A DNA stretch of 64,000 nt. It comes from Solirubrobacter sp963724195. Lineage in GTDB: Bacteria > Actinomycetota > Thermoleophilia > Solirubrobacterales > Solirubrobacteraceae. Positions 1-8,673 of this stretch are shown piece after piece (the first letter of the stretch is position 1; each line of letters opens with the position of its first letter). The notes beneath the pieces are model-generated. The model was not told where the DNA came from and did no database searches. It worked only from the letters and a program-made list of their open reading frames with translations. The stretch lies in assembly GCA_963724195.1 (NCBI GenBank), contig CAVRTQ010000024.1, positions 1-64,000 on the forward strand, written 5' to 3'. The translations under genes were made by a program, and so were the position numbers.

Positions 1-1
1 G

Positions 2-376
2 CACTCGGCCGCCAGCTACCTGATCGAGGCCGGCCTGAACGACCTCGAGCTCACCGCGACGATCGGCCACAGCGACTCGCGGACGACCAAGCGCATCTAC
101 GGGCACCTGTTCCCGGACAGCAGCGCGACGATCGCCGCGAAGCTCGACGCCTACCACGCGGTCTGGCAGCCCGGACGGGCGTTTTACCGCCACAGTTACC
201 GACGAGGCCCCCAAGAACGACGAAAACCCCGGATCTCCGGGGCATTCGTAAGTACCGCTACGGGGATTCGAACCCCGGTTTCCGCCGTGAGAGGGCGGCG
301 TCCTAGTCCCCTAGACGATAGCGGCGCGAGGACCTCGAAACGTCACCTTAGCAGCGGGTTTCGAGAGTGCGGCTGA
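2..376 (+). CDS. Tyrosine recombinase/integrase, C-terminal fragment (partial)
   Basis: The frame is open from the left edge and carries the end of a phage-type integrase catalytic domain. Visible are an AASYLIEAGL helix, GHSD with the catalytic His, and IYGHL with the nucleophilic Tyr nine residues after that His, the spacing usual for the family. Family members normally end 20-40 residues after the Tyr, but here the frame stays open through tRNA-Glu to a TGA at 374, so the original 3' end may have been replaced or recombined. The element it served would lie to the left, integrated at the tRNA 3' end. Family assignment is firm; whether the gene is functional cannot be told from a fragment. 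Confidence 0.8.
   Translation, partial: HSAASYLIEAGLNDLELTATIGHSDSRTTKRIYGHLFPDSSATIAAKLDAYHAVWQPGRAFYRHSYRRGPQERRKPRISGAFVSTATGIRTPVSAVRGRRPSPLDDSGARTSKRHLSSGFRECG
223..242 (-). terminator. Rho-independent terminator behind tRNA-Glu
   Basis: On the minus strand, 10 bases after the tRNA-Glu 3' end, CCCCGG pairs with CCGGGG (227-242) around a 4-base loop and is followed by TTTT (226-223). Position and form fit a terminator for the tRNA transcript. It lies inside the open frame of the integrase fragment on the other strand. Confidence 0.7.
253..325 (-). tRNA. tRNA-Glu (CTC)
   Basis: A 73-nt cloverleaf. The acceptor arm GCCGCTA pairs with TAGCGGT, the D arm reads TCGTCTAGGGGACTAGGA, the anticodon stem CCGCC/GGCGG encloses CTCTCAC (anticodon CTC), and the T arm is CCGGG GTTCGAA TCCCC. 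No CCA is encoded. Its 3' end faces the integrase fragment, the usual arrangement for tRNA-targeted integration. Confidence 0.95.
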
Positions 377-452
377 GAGGACTCGAACCTCCACGGGCGT
401 AAAGCCCACAGGCACCTGAAGCCTGCGTGTATACCAATTTCACCACAGCCGC
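368..452 (-). tRNA. tRNA-Leu (CAG)
   Basis: An 85-nt class II tRNA. The acceptor GCGGCTG pairs with CAGCCGC, the anticodon stem GCAGG/CCTGT has loop CTTCAGG (anticodon CAG), and there is a long variable arm (TGGGCTTTACGCCCG). The T arm contains GTTCGAG. CCA is not encoded. It lies 42 bases upstream of tRNA-Glu on the same strand, so the two are probably cotranscribed. Confidence 0.95.
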
Positions 453-649
453 GAGCTGGGATCGGGAAGGATAGCGACCCGCTGGGAGTTCGGGGCGAAA
501 CTGGATCGAACCGAGCTTCGAGCGGGCGTGAGAACGAATCGGCGCGCACGGCGATGCGGTGATTACGAATCTTTAGCTCCCTCTTGAGAACGCATGGAGA
601 CAATGTGTCTGCAAGGCCCTGACCACGCCCGTCCACCGGAGGTTTGCCC

Positions 650-1060
650 GTGGCCATCGCCGCCCCTCGACCGCAGCAAACTGAAGCGCCGACACAAGAG
701 ACCGGCACCCTGCCGCGTCTCGAGGAGCAGGAACGGAGACGCGTGTCCCTGACCCTGCCGCGGATCGCCCCCGGGCGGTACCTGGCCATGGAAGACGGCG
801 AGGACATCCTCCTGTTCCTCCTGGCTGCAGAGAACATGCACATCGGCCGCAGTCCTGCGGCTGACATTTTGCTCGACGATGCTTCTGTATCTCGTCGGCA
901 CGCGCTGATCACCAAGCGCGGGGAGTCCACCGTGATCCTCGACGACCGCAGCCTCAATGGCGTGCAGGTCAATGGCGTACGCGTCTCCGAGGCCGAGCTC
1001 AAGGACGGCGACGTCGTCCTCGTCGGCCACGTGACGCTGCGTTACGTCGAACGCAGCTAA
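650..1060 (+). CDS. FHA-domain protein
   Basis: A small cytoplasmic protein of about 136 residues with one forkhead-associated domain in its C-terminal two thirds. The phosphothreonine-binding signature is clear: IGRS, then SVSRRHALI, then LDDRSLNGVQVNG. FHA domains bind phosphothreonine peptides made by Ser/Thr kinases; no kinase is in the window, so the partner is unknown. The N-terminal 45 residues are Pro/Gln/Glu-rich and probably disordered. GTG at 650 is preferred over TTG at 644 because GGAGG (638-642) lies 7 bases before it. The 197-bp region upstream (453-649) holds no gene and should carry its promoter and that of the divergent tRNAs. Confidence 0.85.
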   Translation: MAIAAPRPQQTEAPTQETGTLPRLEEQERRRVSLTLPRIAPGRYLAMEDGEDILLFLLAAENMHIGRSPAADILLDDASVSRRHALITKRGESTVILDDRSLNGVQVNGVRVSEAELKDGDVVLVGHVTLRYVERS

Positions 1061-1147
1061 AGCCGCGCTCATGTTCGAATCCCCTTGGACCAGACGGTCG
1101 GGGGGTTCGGACCGGAGCGTCCATTTCGACATCTAAGCTTCGTCCTC

Positions 1148-2560
1148 GTGCCGCACCGCGAGGATCACACCCGGGTCGTTTTCCTGTCCCTCTTGCTGGC
1201 GGGAATGGCGTTCGCGCTGTCGCAGACGGTCGTCTCCCCCGCCCTGCCGGAGATCCAGCGCGAGTTCGGCGCCACGCCGACTTCGGCCGCGTGGATCCTC
1301 ACCGGCTACCTGCTCGCGGCGGCGGTCGCGACGCCGATCGTGGGCAAGCTCGGTGACCTCTTCGGTCGCGGCCGGGTCCTGACCTTGGTGCTGCTGGCGT
1401 TCGCCGCCGGCAGCGCGGTGTGCGCGCTCGCGCCGTCGCTCGGCGTGCTCGTGCTCGGCCGCGTCATCCAGGGCGTCGGCGGCGGCATCTTCCCGCTCGC
1501 GTTCGGGATCATCCGCGAGACCTTCCCGCCCGAGCGGGTGTCGACCGCGATCGGCGGGATCAGCGCCACGTTCGGCATCGGCGGCGGCGTCGGGCTCGTG
1601 ATCGCCGGCCTGATCGTGGAAGCGCTCGACGCGTCGTGGCTGTTCTGGCTCGGCCTGATGGCCCTGCCGGCCGCGTTCGCGATCCACCGCTACGTCCCGC
1701 GCGAGGAGACCCGCAAGGACGCGAAGGTCGACTGGCTCGGCGCGGCCCTCCTCTCCATCTCGCTCGCCTCGCTGCTGTACGGGCTCTCCAAAGCCAACGC
1801 CTGGGGTTGGGGCGATCCCCGGACCCTCGCGCTCATCTTGGGCGGTCTGGCCATGGCGGGCTTCTGGGGCTGGGTGGAGACGAAGATCCCGCAGCCGCTC
1901 GTGGACATGCGCGTGCTGCGCCGCCGCCCCGTGCTGATGACGAACATCACCGCGGTGCTGATCGGCTTCTCCATGTTCGCCTCGTTCCTGCTCATCCCGC
2001 AGCTCGCGCAGACGCCGGAGTCCACGGGCTACGGCTTCGGCACGTCGGTCACGGGCGCGGGCCTGCTGATGCTGCCGAGCACGCTGATCATGCTCGTCGC
2101 CGGTCCGTGGGCGGGCCGGATCGCGCTGCGGGCCAACTCGCGTCTGCCGCTCGTGCTGGGCGCGGGGTTCGGTGCGCTCGCGTTCGCCTTCTATGCCGTC
2201 GCGCACGACGAGGTGTGGCAGATCGCCTTCGGCGGCGTGCTGCTCGGCATCGGCATCGGGTTCTCGTTCTCGGCGATGGCCAACCTCGTGGTGGAGTCCG
2301 TCCCGCGCGAGGAGGTCGGCGTCGCCACCGGCATCAACACGATCATGCGCTCGCTCGGCGGTGCGCTCGGCGCCCAGCTCGTGGCCACGCTGCTGACGAC
2401 GCAGACGATCGGCAACCCGCCGATCCCCACCGAAGCGGCCTACACCGACGCCTTCATCGTGGCGGCCATCGCGTCGGCACTGGCCGTGGTCGCCTCGCTG
2501 ATGATCCCTGTGGTCAAGCGCCCGCGGCCGCAGCCGGTCACGGCGCCAGCGCCAGCGTGA
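1148..2560 (+). CDS. MFS transporter, DHA2/EmrB-QacA type
   Basis: A proton-coupled multidrug or metabolite exporter of about 470 residues with roughly 14 hydrophobic segments, the size of the 14-helix DHA2 family. The motif between helices 2 and 3, GKLGDLFGRGRVL, is the major facilitator motif A, and GRVIQGVGGGIFPLAFGII fits helix 4. The C-terminus is short and Pro-rich. The start is uncertain: the frame is open from TTG at 1085, but GTG at 1148 begins just before the first basic stretch and helix. Substrate unknown. The stop overlaps the convergent racemase gene by 23 bp. Confidence 0.85.
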   Translation: MPHREDHTRVVFLSLLLAGMAFALSQTVVSPALPEIQREFGATPTSAAWILTGYLLAAAVATPIVGKLGDLFGRGRVLTLVLLAFAAGSAVCALAPSLGVLVLGRVIQGVGGGIFPLAFGIIRETFPPERVSTAIGGISATFGIGGGVGLVIAGLIVEALDASWLFWLGLMALPAAFAIHRYVPREETRKDAKVDWLGAALLSISLASLLYGLSKANAWGWGDPRTLALILGGLAMAGFWGWVETKIPQPLVDMRVLRRRPVLMTNITAVLIGFSMFASFLLIPQLAQTPESTGYGFGTSVTGAGLLMLPSTLIMLVAGPWAGRIALRANSRLPLVLGAGFGALAFAFYAVAHDEVWQIAFGGVLLGIGIGFSFSAMANLVVESVPREEVGVATGINTIMRSLGGALGAQLVATLLTTQTIGNPPIPTEAAYTDAFIVAAIASALAVVASLMIPVVKRPRPQPVTAPAPA

Positions 2561-3233
2561 CCGCGCGCTCGGCGTGCAGGCGCGTCGTGTCGTAGACCGG
2601 CACGGGCGAGTCCTCCGCGCTGATGAGCAGGTCGATCTCGGTGCAGCCGAGCAGGACGGCCTGCGCGCCGCGGTCCACGAGCCTGCCGATGATGCGGCGG
2701 TACTCGGCGCGTGAGCGGTCCTTGATGACGCCGCGGCACAGCTCCTCGTAGATCACGTCGTGGACGATCTTGCGGTCGGGCCGGTCGGGCACGAGCACGT
2801 CCAGGCTGTGCTCCATGCGCAGCCGGCCGACGTAGAAGTCCTGCTCCATCGTGTAGCCGGTGGCGAGCAGGCCGACGCGGTCCAGGCCGTCGCCGCGCAC
2901 CGCCTGCGCGGTCGTGTCGGCGATGTGGACGAACGGGATCGTGATCGCGATCTCGATCTCCGCCGCGACCTTGTGCATCGTGTTCGTGCACAGGACGAGC
3001 AGCTCCGCACCGGCGGCCTCGAGGTGCTGGGCCTCGCGCGCCAGCCGCTCGCCGGCCTCGGACCACAGGCCCTCGCGCTGGAGCGCCTCGATCTCGGCGA
3101 AGTCGACGGACCGCAGCAGGCAGTCCGCCGAGTGCAGGCCGCCGAGCTGCTCCGCCACGAGCTGGTTGATGAGCCGGTAGTACTCGGCCGTCGACTCCCA
3201 GCTCATGCCGCCGAGCAGCCCGATGCGCTTCAC
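2538..3233 (-). CDS. Aspartate/glutamate racemase family protein
   Basis: A cofactor-independent amino-acid racemase of 231 residues. It starts IGLLGGMSWEST, as in the YgeA/aspartate racemase group, and has both catalytic cysteines: VLCTNTMHK in the N-terminal half and LLGCTEIDLL in the C-terminal half. This group interconverts L and D forms of Asp, Glu or related residues; the exact substrate is not readable. The GTG start overlaps the stop of the upstream acyl-CoA synthetase gene (GTGA), making it the last gene of a coupled operon with dgcA- and dgcN-like genes. That context points to D-Glu/D-Asp metabolism. Confidence 0.85.
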   Translation of the reverse strand: MKRIGLLGGMSWESTAEYYRLINQLVAEQLGGLHSADCLLRSVDFAEIEALQREGLWSEAGERLAREAQHLEAAGAELLVLCTNTMHKVAAEIEIAITIPFVHIADTTAQAVRGDGLDRVGLLATGYTMEQDFYVGRLRMEHSLDVLVPDRPDRKIVHDVIYEELCRGVIKDRSRAEYRRIIGRLVDRGAQAVLLGCTEIDLLISAEDSPVPVYDTTRLHAERAVTLALAP

Positions 3234-6200
3234 CGCCCGACCGCCGGGAACACGGGCTGGACGGCGGGCGGCGCGACGCGGACGCGCGCGTCGACCACTG
3301 CAGCACCCGCGGCGGAGACCATCACCGGGTTCAGATCCAGCTCGGCGATCGCGAGGTGGGCGTCCGCGAGCGCGCCGATGCGCACGACGATGTCCGCGAG
3401 CGGCTCGACGTCAGCGTTCGCGCGATGCAGGAGAGCAAGGGAGCGCAAGCGCGAGATCATGCCAAGCGCGTCCTCGCGCGCCAGTGGGGCGAGCCGTACC
3501 TGCACGTCACCGAGCACCTCGGCGGTGCCGCCGCCCGCGCCGCAGGCCACCACCGGGCCGAACCGCTCGTCGGCGAGCACGCCGACGAGCATCTCCACGC
3601 CGGGGTCGGCCATCCGCTGCACGAGGAACTCGGCCGCGGGCGTCCCGGCCGCTTCGAGCTGCGTCGCGATCTCCTGCGCCGCGCGCTTGGCGGCCGTCGG
3701 GCCGGCCAGGCCGAGCCGCACCGCGCCGGCCTGCGCCTTGTGCACGATGCCGGGCGCGACGCCCTTGAGCGCCACGTCCCCACCGAGCTCGGCCGCGGCC
3801 TTCGCGGCGGCCGCGACCGAGGAGACGCGCCGCTGCTCGACCAAGGCGATCCCGTAGGCGGCGAGCAGCGCCTCCACCTCGTCCGGGCGCAGCCACCCGC
3901 CGCCGCGCGCGAGGGCGCCGGCGAGGATCGCGGCGGCCGCGTCGGCGTCGACGTCGTCGAGCACGGGCGGCTCGGTCGCGGGGGTGGCGCGCCAACGCGC
4001 ATAGGCGGCGGCGCGCCCGAGCGCGCGGGCGGCCCGCTCGGGGGCGCGGAACGTCGGGATCTTGCGGCCCACAGCGTCGGACGCGGACGAGTCGGCGGCG
4101 CGCGGCGTGGCCGCGGCAGACGGCGACGATGCGTCGTGCGGGACGGCGTCGGGAGGCGACCCCGCGGTGGCGCGCGGAGCGGCGGCGCCTCGAGCGGCCG
4201 CGTCGGGTTGCGCCGCGGTGGCGCGCGGAGCGGCGGCGCCGCGAGCGGCCGCGTCGGGTTGCGCCGCGGTGGTGCGCGGCGATGGGGCGCCCCGTGCGGC
4301 CGCGCCGTGCTGCGCCGCGGCGGCAACGCGTGCCACGGCGGACTGGGCCGCGGCGGCGAAGCGCGCCGCCGGGCGTTGCGGCGCGGCGCCCTCCGACGGG
4401 TCCGACAGGTCGGTGGCGCGGCGGCCGGTCGCGCCGCGGCGGAGCACGACCGGGAGGTTGCCCGGGGTCATGAACACCGTGAGCAGCGGGATCGGCAGGG
4501 ACAGGGCGGCGAGGGCGGCCGCGACGTCGTCGGCGCCCGTGGCGATGTGCTCGACGAAGATGGCGATCACGGCGTCGACACCGGGGTCGGCGGCGACGAG
4601 CTCGGCGACCGCGGCGAACGTGTCGGGCGACTCGGAGGCGACCAGCTGGACCGGGCCGGCGACGACGGACGTCGCCGGCAGCCGCTCGGTCAGCGCCCGC
4701 TGCGTGTCTTCGCTCAAGGTCGCGACGTTCAGGCCGGAGTCGGTGCACGCGTCGGCGCAGACCACGAGCGGGCCGCGCGCGTTGGCGATGATCGCGACGC
4801 CGCTCCCGGTCGGCAGCGGCTGCTCGGACATCACGGCGGCGGCGTCCAGCAGGTCGTCCAGCCCGTCGCAGCGGATCACGCCGGCGCTGGCGAACAGCGC
4901 GTCGACGGTCGAGTCCGACGCCGCGATCAACGCGCCCGTGTGCGAGGACGCCGCTCGGGCACCGGCGGAGGTCCGCCCCGCCTTGACCGCCAGGACGGGC
5001 TTCGCGCGCGCCACCCGCCGCGCGACGCGGCCGAACTTGCGCGGGTTGCCGAACGACTCGAGATACAGGGCGACGACCTGCGTCGCCGGGTCCTGCTCCC
5101 AGTACTGCAACAGGTCGTTGGAGGACAGATCGGCCTTGTCGCCCAGCGACACGAACGCGCTCAGCCCGATCCCGCGGCGCGACGCGCCGTCGATCGCCGC
5201 CGCCCCGAACGCACCGGACTGCGACACGAACCCGATCGACCCCGCGGGCACGTCGGCCCGCGCGAACGTCGCCGTCAATGACACGTCGGGCGACGTGTTC
5301 ACGACGCCCATGCAGTTCGGGCCGACGAGCCGCATCCCGCTCGCGCGGCACACGTCCAGCAGCTCGGCCAGCCGCGCCGCGCCCTCGGCGCCGGCCTCGG
5401 CGAACCCGGCGGTGATGACCACCAGCGCGGAGACCCCCGCGGCGGCGCACTCCCGCGCCACCCCGGGCACGGCCGCGGCGGGCACGGCCACGATCGCGAG
5501 ATCGACGCCTTCGGCAACGCGCGGTGTCGCCCGCCGGGACCCGACGAACTCCGCGTTCGGATTCACCGCGTGCAGCTCCCCGCGGAAGTCGTTGGCGAGG
5601 ATGTGGCGGAAGACCGCGCCGCCGAAGCTGTCCGGCCGCCGCGACGCGCCCACCACCGCCACCGACCGCGGCCGCAGCACGCGCTCCACCGCGGCGACCG
5701 CCGCCACGCGGTCGCGGTCCTCGAAGCGCCGGCGCGCGTCCGCGCCCAGCTCGGTCGGGAACGTGACCTCGATCCCGTCCGGCGAGGCCCGCACCTCGAC
5801 CGGGAACCCGGACTCGCGGAACACGCTGATCATGCGCCGGTTCTCGGGCAGGACGGTGGCGGTGAACGTCGTCACGCCGCGCGCCGAAGCCACCTGCGCG
5901 AGGTGCGCGATCAGCACGGTCGCCAGCCCGCGGCCCTGCATCTCATCGGCGACCGCGAACGCCACCTCGGCCCGGTCATGCCCGCTCCATCTCGAACACC
6001 GCGTGCGCGACGACCCGCTCCTCCGCGCCCGTCGTGACGATCAGCCCGTAGCCCTCGGGCCGGTCGCCGGCGGCCGCGCGCTCGGCCGCCTTGTCGAGGT
6101 TCACGCCGAGCGAGAAGAACCGCAGCCAGCGGGAGTTGTCGCTCAGGTGCTCGAGGAACGTCCGCAGGGCGGGCGCGTCCGCGGGTACGACGGGACGGAC

Positions 6201-6260
6201 GTGCGCGGTGGAGCCGTCGCGCAGCGCGATGTGGACGTCCGCGGCGACGGGCGCGCTCAT
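3230..6260 (-). CDS. GNAT acetyltransferase fused to ADP-forming acyl-CoA synthetase (one frameshift)
   Basis: A fusion of about 1009 residues. The N-terminal GNAT domain spans residues 1-150 (VRPVVPADAPALRTFL, then QGRGLATVLIAHL, the acetyl-CoA loop). Then come a CoA-binding Rossmann domain (SVAVVGASRRPDSFGG), a ligase-CoA domain with SSHTGAL holding the phospho-His, and a C-terminal ATP-grasp domain (GGDVALKGVAPGIVHK). Relatives such as Pat/Acs-type proteins acetylate lysines or make acyl-CoA with ADP release. The frame breaks near 5975; removing one G from GCGGGCATG joins GNAT and synthetase. An Ala/Pro-rich insert with 51-bp repeats separates the ligase and ATP-grasp parts. It starts in an ATGA overlap with the DUF1611 gene and ends in a GTGA overlap with the racemase. 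Confidence 0.85.
4159..4310. repeat. 51-bp tandem repeat coding an Ala/Pro linker
   Basis: Two near-identical 51-bp units (about 4159-4209 and 4210-4260) and a diverged third (4261-4310) encode, on the minus strand, AAQPDAAARGAAAPRAT units. They sit in a roughly 150-residue Ala/Pro/Arg-rich region between the ligase-CoA and ATP-grasp domains of the acyl-CoA synthetase. 51 is a multiple of 3, so copy number can change without frameshift. Confidence 0.8.
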
Positions 6261-7287
6261 AGCCCGAGCGCGTCCAACAGGACGTCACCCCCGAAACGCA
6301 CGGGGTCACTGGACGGCAGGCCGGTCTCCGCGCTCACGCGCGCCAGCTCCTCCTGCGCGGCGGCGTCGTCCAGCCCGCGCGTGTTGACGGCGATCGCCCG
6401 CACCTTCGCTGGATGGCCTACCCAGGAAGTGGCGGCCTCGTACGTCTGAATCAGCTCGGGCAGCGGCCGGATGGCGACGCCCGGGTAGTCGTCGATGTCG
6501 GTCGCGCCCGCCCGGTGGCAGAGCACCAGGATGTCCGGCTTGGAGCCGTGGAGCAGGCCCAGGGTCACGCCGGAGTACGCGGGATGCCCCAAGCGACCCC
6601 TGGCCTTCGACGAACAGCAGCGGCGCCCGCTGCGCACCGTCGTGCACGAGCTTCGACGCCGCGCCGGCGACGAAGTCCGAGATGACGTGATCGACCGCGA
6701 TCCCCCACCCGGAGATGGCGATCCCGGTCTGCCCGGTGGCGACGAACGCGGACTGCAGACCTCGCGCGCGCGCCGCCGCATCCAGCTCCAGCGTCACCGA
6801 CATCTTGCCGATCGCGCAGTCGGACCCGACCGTGTGCACCACGGTCGCGTCCGGCCGGTCGGGCGGAGGCACGCTCAACCCCGGGCGGCGACGCGCGCAG
6901 GTCACGCAGCTCGACTCCCGCGTCCGCCGCCGCGGCGGACAGCTCGGGATCCTCGGACAGCACCGTGTGCAGCCCCGCCTCCAAGCTCATCCCGGCGGCG
7001 ATCGCTTCCATCAGCGCCACGCGCCACTCGTCCGTCAGCGCGCCGCCGAACGGCGCGACGCCGATCACGAGCACGTTCGCGCCGAGCTGCGCGGCCTCCT
7101 CGACGGTCGGCACGATCGGCACCGGCCGGCGCGCGTACGGCACGACCTGCTCGGCCGTCGTGCCCGCCGACTCGGAGTCCACCACGCAGATGACGTCGCG
7201 CTCGCCGTAGCGCAGGATCCCGTGCGCCGTCTTGGCGTGGGAGATGGCGAACTGGCCGCCGGTGAAGAGCGCGAGGCGATCAGCCAT
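6257..7287 (-). CDS. dgcN: DUF1611 protein, DgcN-like (D-glutamate N-acetyltransferase candidate; two frameshifts)
   Basis: After repair the product has 342 residues. The N-terminal domain begins MADRLALFTGGQFAISHAKTA and has a Rossmann-like core (LVIGVAPFGG). The C-terminal domain has a P-loop-like motif, GSDCAIGKMSVTLEL, then LLFVEGQGSL and CHRAGATDIDDY, all typical of DUF1611. Members named DgcN acetylate D-Glu ahead of the racemase DgcA in a described D-glutamate pathway. The frame breaks near 6895 and near 6600; the second is one extra G in TTGGGGCAT. The start overlaps the stop of the DgcA-like gene (ATGGCTGA) and the stop overlaps the GNAT/synthetase start, so all are cotranslated. Family is sure; the exact reaction is inferred from the gene pair. 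Confidence 0.75.
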
Positions 7288-8290
7288 CGGTCGGCTCCAC
7301 ACCCAGGCCCGGGCGCTCGGACAGGACGAGCCGCCCGTCACGGAGCCCGAGGCCCGAGAACGGCTGCGACGAGATCAGCAGGTGTCCGTCGAGGTCGATG
7401 TAGTCCACGAGCGACCCCAGCTGCGCGGCCTGCGCGATCCCCAGCTCCGACTCGATCATGCACCCCAGCATGACCTTCAGCCCGAGCGCGCGCGCTGCGT
7501 GGATCATCCGCAGCGCCTCGCGGATCCCGCCGCACTTGGAGAGCTTGATCACGATCCCGTCCGCGTACTCGGCGATGCCGGCGACGCTGCCCAGGTCGCG
7601 GCAGCCCTCGTCGATCAGCACCGGCAGGCGATCGTCCAGGTCGCGGTAGGCGAGGAAGGCCTCGATGTCGTCGGCCGGAAAGGGCTGCTCGACGAACTCC
7701 ACACCCAGCGACAGCAGCTCGGGGGTGAGCGCGCGAGCCGTGTCGAGCGTCCAGCCCTCGTTGCCGTCGATCCGCAGCGTCGCGTCCGTCTCCGCCCGCA
7801 CGGCCCGCAGCCGTTCGAGGTCGGATGCCCCTCCGACCTTGATCTTGAGCACCTCGTAGCCGGTGGCGCGGCGCGTCTTGTCGGCCGTCCCCTCGACCGT
7901 GTCGATCCCGATCGTGTACGAGGTCGGCGGCGTCACGCCGCCGGCGCCGAGCAGCTGCCACACCGGGCGGCCGACCCGCTTGCCGACCCAGTCGTGGACG
8001 ACCCCGTCGAGCGCCATCTTCGCGCCCTGCGGCCCGTCCCACGCCTCCAGGCGGAGCGAGATCGCCTCGCCCGCGAACAGGTCGTCGCCCAGCAGCGACT
8101 CGCCCTCGGCCTCGATCGCCGCGATGATCGTGTCGGCCGTCTCACCCCAGTAGTCGACCGGGGCGCCCTCGCCGCGCGCCGTGATCCCGTCCCGCTCGAG
8201 CTCGGCGACCACGACGGTCTCCTCGTCGGCGGCACCCCGGGCGATCTGAAAGGTCTCTCTCAGCAAAAGTTCGTGCGGACTCGCGCGCAT
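7280..8290 (-). CDS. dgcA: Enolase-superfamily dipeptide epimerase / N-acetyl-D-Glu racemase (DgcA-like)
   Basis: An intact 336-residue protein with the muconate-lactonizing-type capping domain and barrel. KIKVG carries the Lys of the KxK pair. The metal ligands are RIDGNEGW, FVEQPF and LIDEGC, the second catalytic Lys is in IKLSKCGG, and DLDGHLL is the DxD-type motif of Ala-Glu epimerases. Two readings are possible: L-Ala-D/L-Glu epimerase (muropeptide recycling) or N-acetyl-D-Glu racemase (DgcA). The tight coupling to a DUF1611 gene favours DgcA. It is the first gene of the minus-strand operon; the 23-bp gap to the divergent ATPase gene at 8314 must hold both start regions. Confidence 0.85.
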   Translation of the reverse strand: MRASPHELLLRETFQIARGAADEETVVVAELERDGITARGEGAPVDYWGETADTIIAAIEAEGESLLGDDLFAGEAISLRLEAWDGPQGAKMALDGVVHDWVGKRVGRPVWQLLGAGGVTPPTSYTIGIDTVEGTADKTRRATGYEVLKIKVGGASDLERLRAVRAETDATLRIDGNEGWTLDTARALTPELLSLGVEFVEQPFPADDIEAFLAYRDLDDRLPVLIDEGCRDLGSVAGIAEYADGIVIKLSKCGGIREALRMIHAARALGLKVMLGCMIESELGIAQAAQLGSLVDYIDLDGHLLISSQPFSGLGLRDGRLVLSERPGLGVEPTDG

Positions 8291-8313
8291 CGGCGTATGC
8301 TCGCAGGAGACTC

Positions 8314-8673
8314 ATGGCAGGGACCACCACGCTGGAGCTGCCCCGGGGGGCGCGCTCCGCCGGCATTGCCCGGCTCATCGTCACCGCGCACGGCGCGGGA
8401 CTGCCCTCCGAACGGCTCAAGTCAGCGAACCTGATGGTGTCCGAGCTCGTGTCCAACGCGTGCCGTCACGGCGCCGGCAAGATCCAGCTCACCGTGCGCT
8501 CGGACGAGCACGGCATGCGCGCCGAAGTCTGCGACGAGGGCATCGGCGCCCAGATCGTCCAGGCCGACCCGCAGCCCGAGCGCGGCGGCTGGGGCCTGCG
8601 CTTCGTGGATCAGCTCTCAGACTCGTGGGGCGTCGGCACCGACGACTCACGCGTCTGGTTCGAAGTGGCCTAA
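8314..8673 (+). CDS. Anti-sigma/RsbW-type ATP-binding protein
   Basis: A 119-residue single-domain GHKL ATPase of the HATPase_c_2 type. The N box is LMVSELVSNACRHG, the G1 box is CDEGIG, and GGWGLRFVDQLSD is the G2 region. Such proteins are serine kinases that bind sigma factors or anti-sigma antagonists. A DEGIG-type core with no membrane segment suggests a soluble regulator. It converges on the sigma-like gene at 8670, with the two stop codons overlapping, so they are not one operon but may be functional partners (inference). Confidence 0.8.
   Translation: MAGTTTLELPRGARSAGIARLIVTAHGAGLPSERLKSANLMVSELVSNACRHGAGKIQLTVRSDEHGMRAEVCDEGIGAQIVQADPQPERGGWGLRFVDQLSDSWGVGTDDSRVWFEVA

Noticed and set aside
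1..452. A complete integrated element at the left edge
   Set aside because: Only the last part of the recombinase is visible and no second attachment copy is inside the window.
3356..6449. Long open frames on the strand opposite the acyl-CoA synthetase
   Set aside because: They consist of Arg/Ala/Gly-rich low-complexity sequence with no motif; they arise from GC-rich codon third positions of the real minus-strand gene. The same holds for long antisense frames over FAS-I, the glycogen genes and the cupredoxin cluster.
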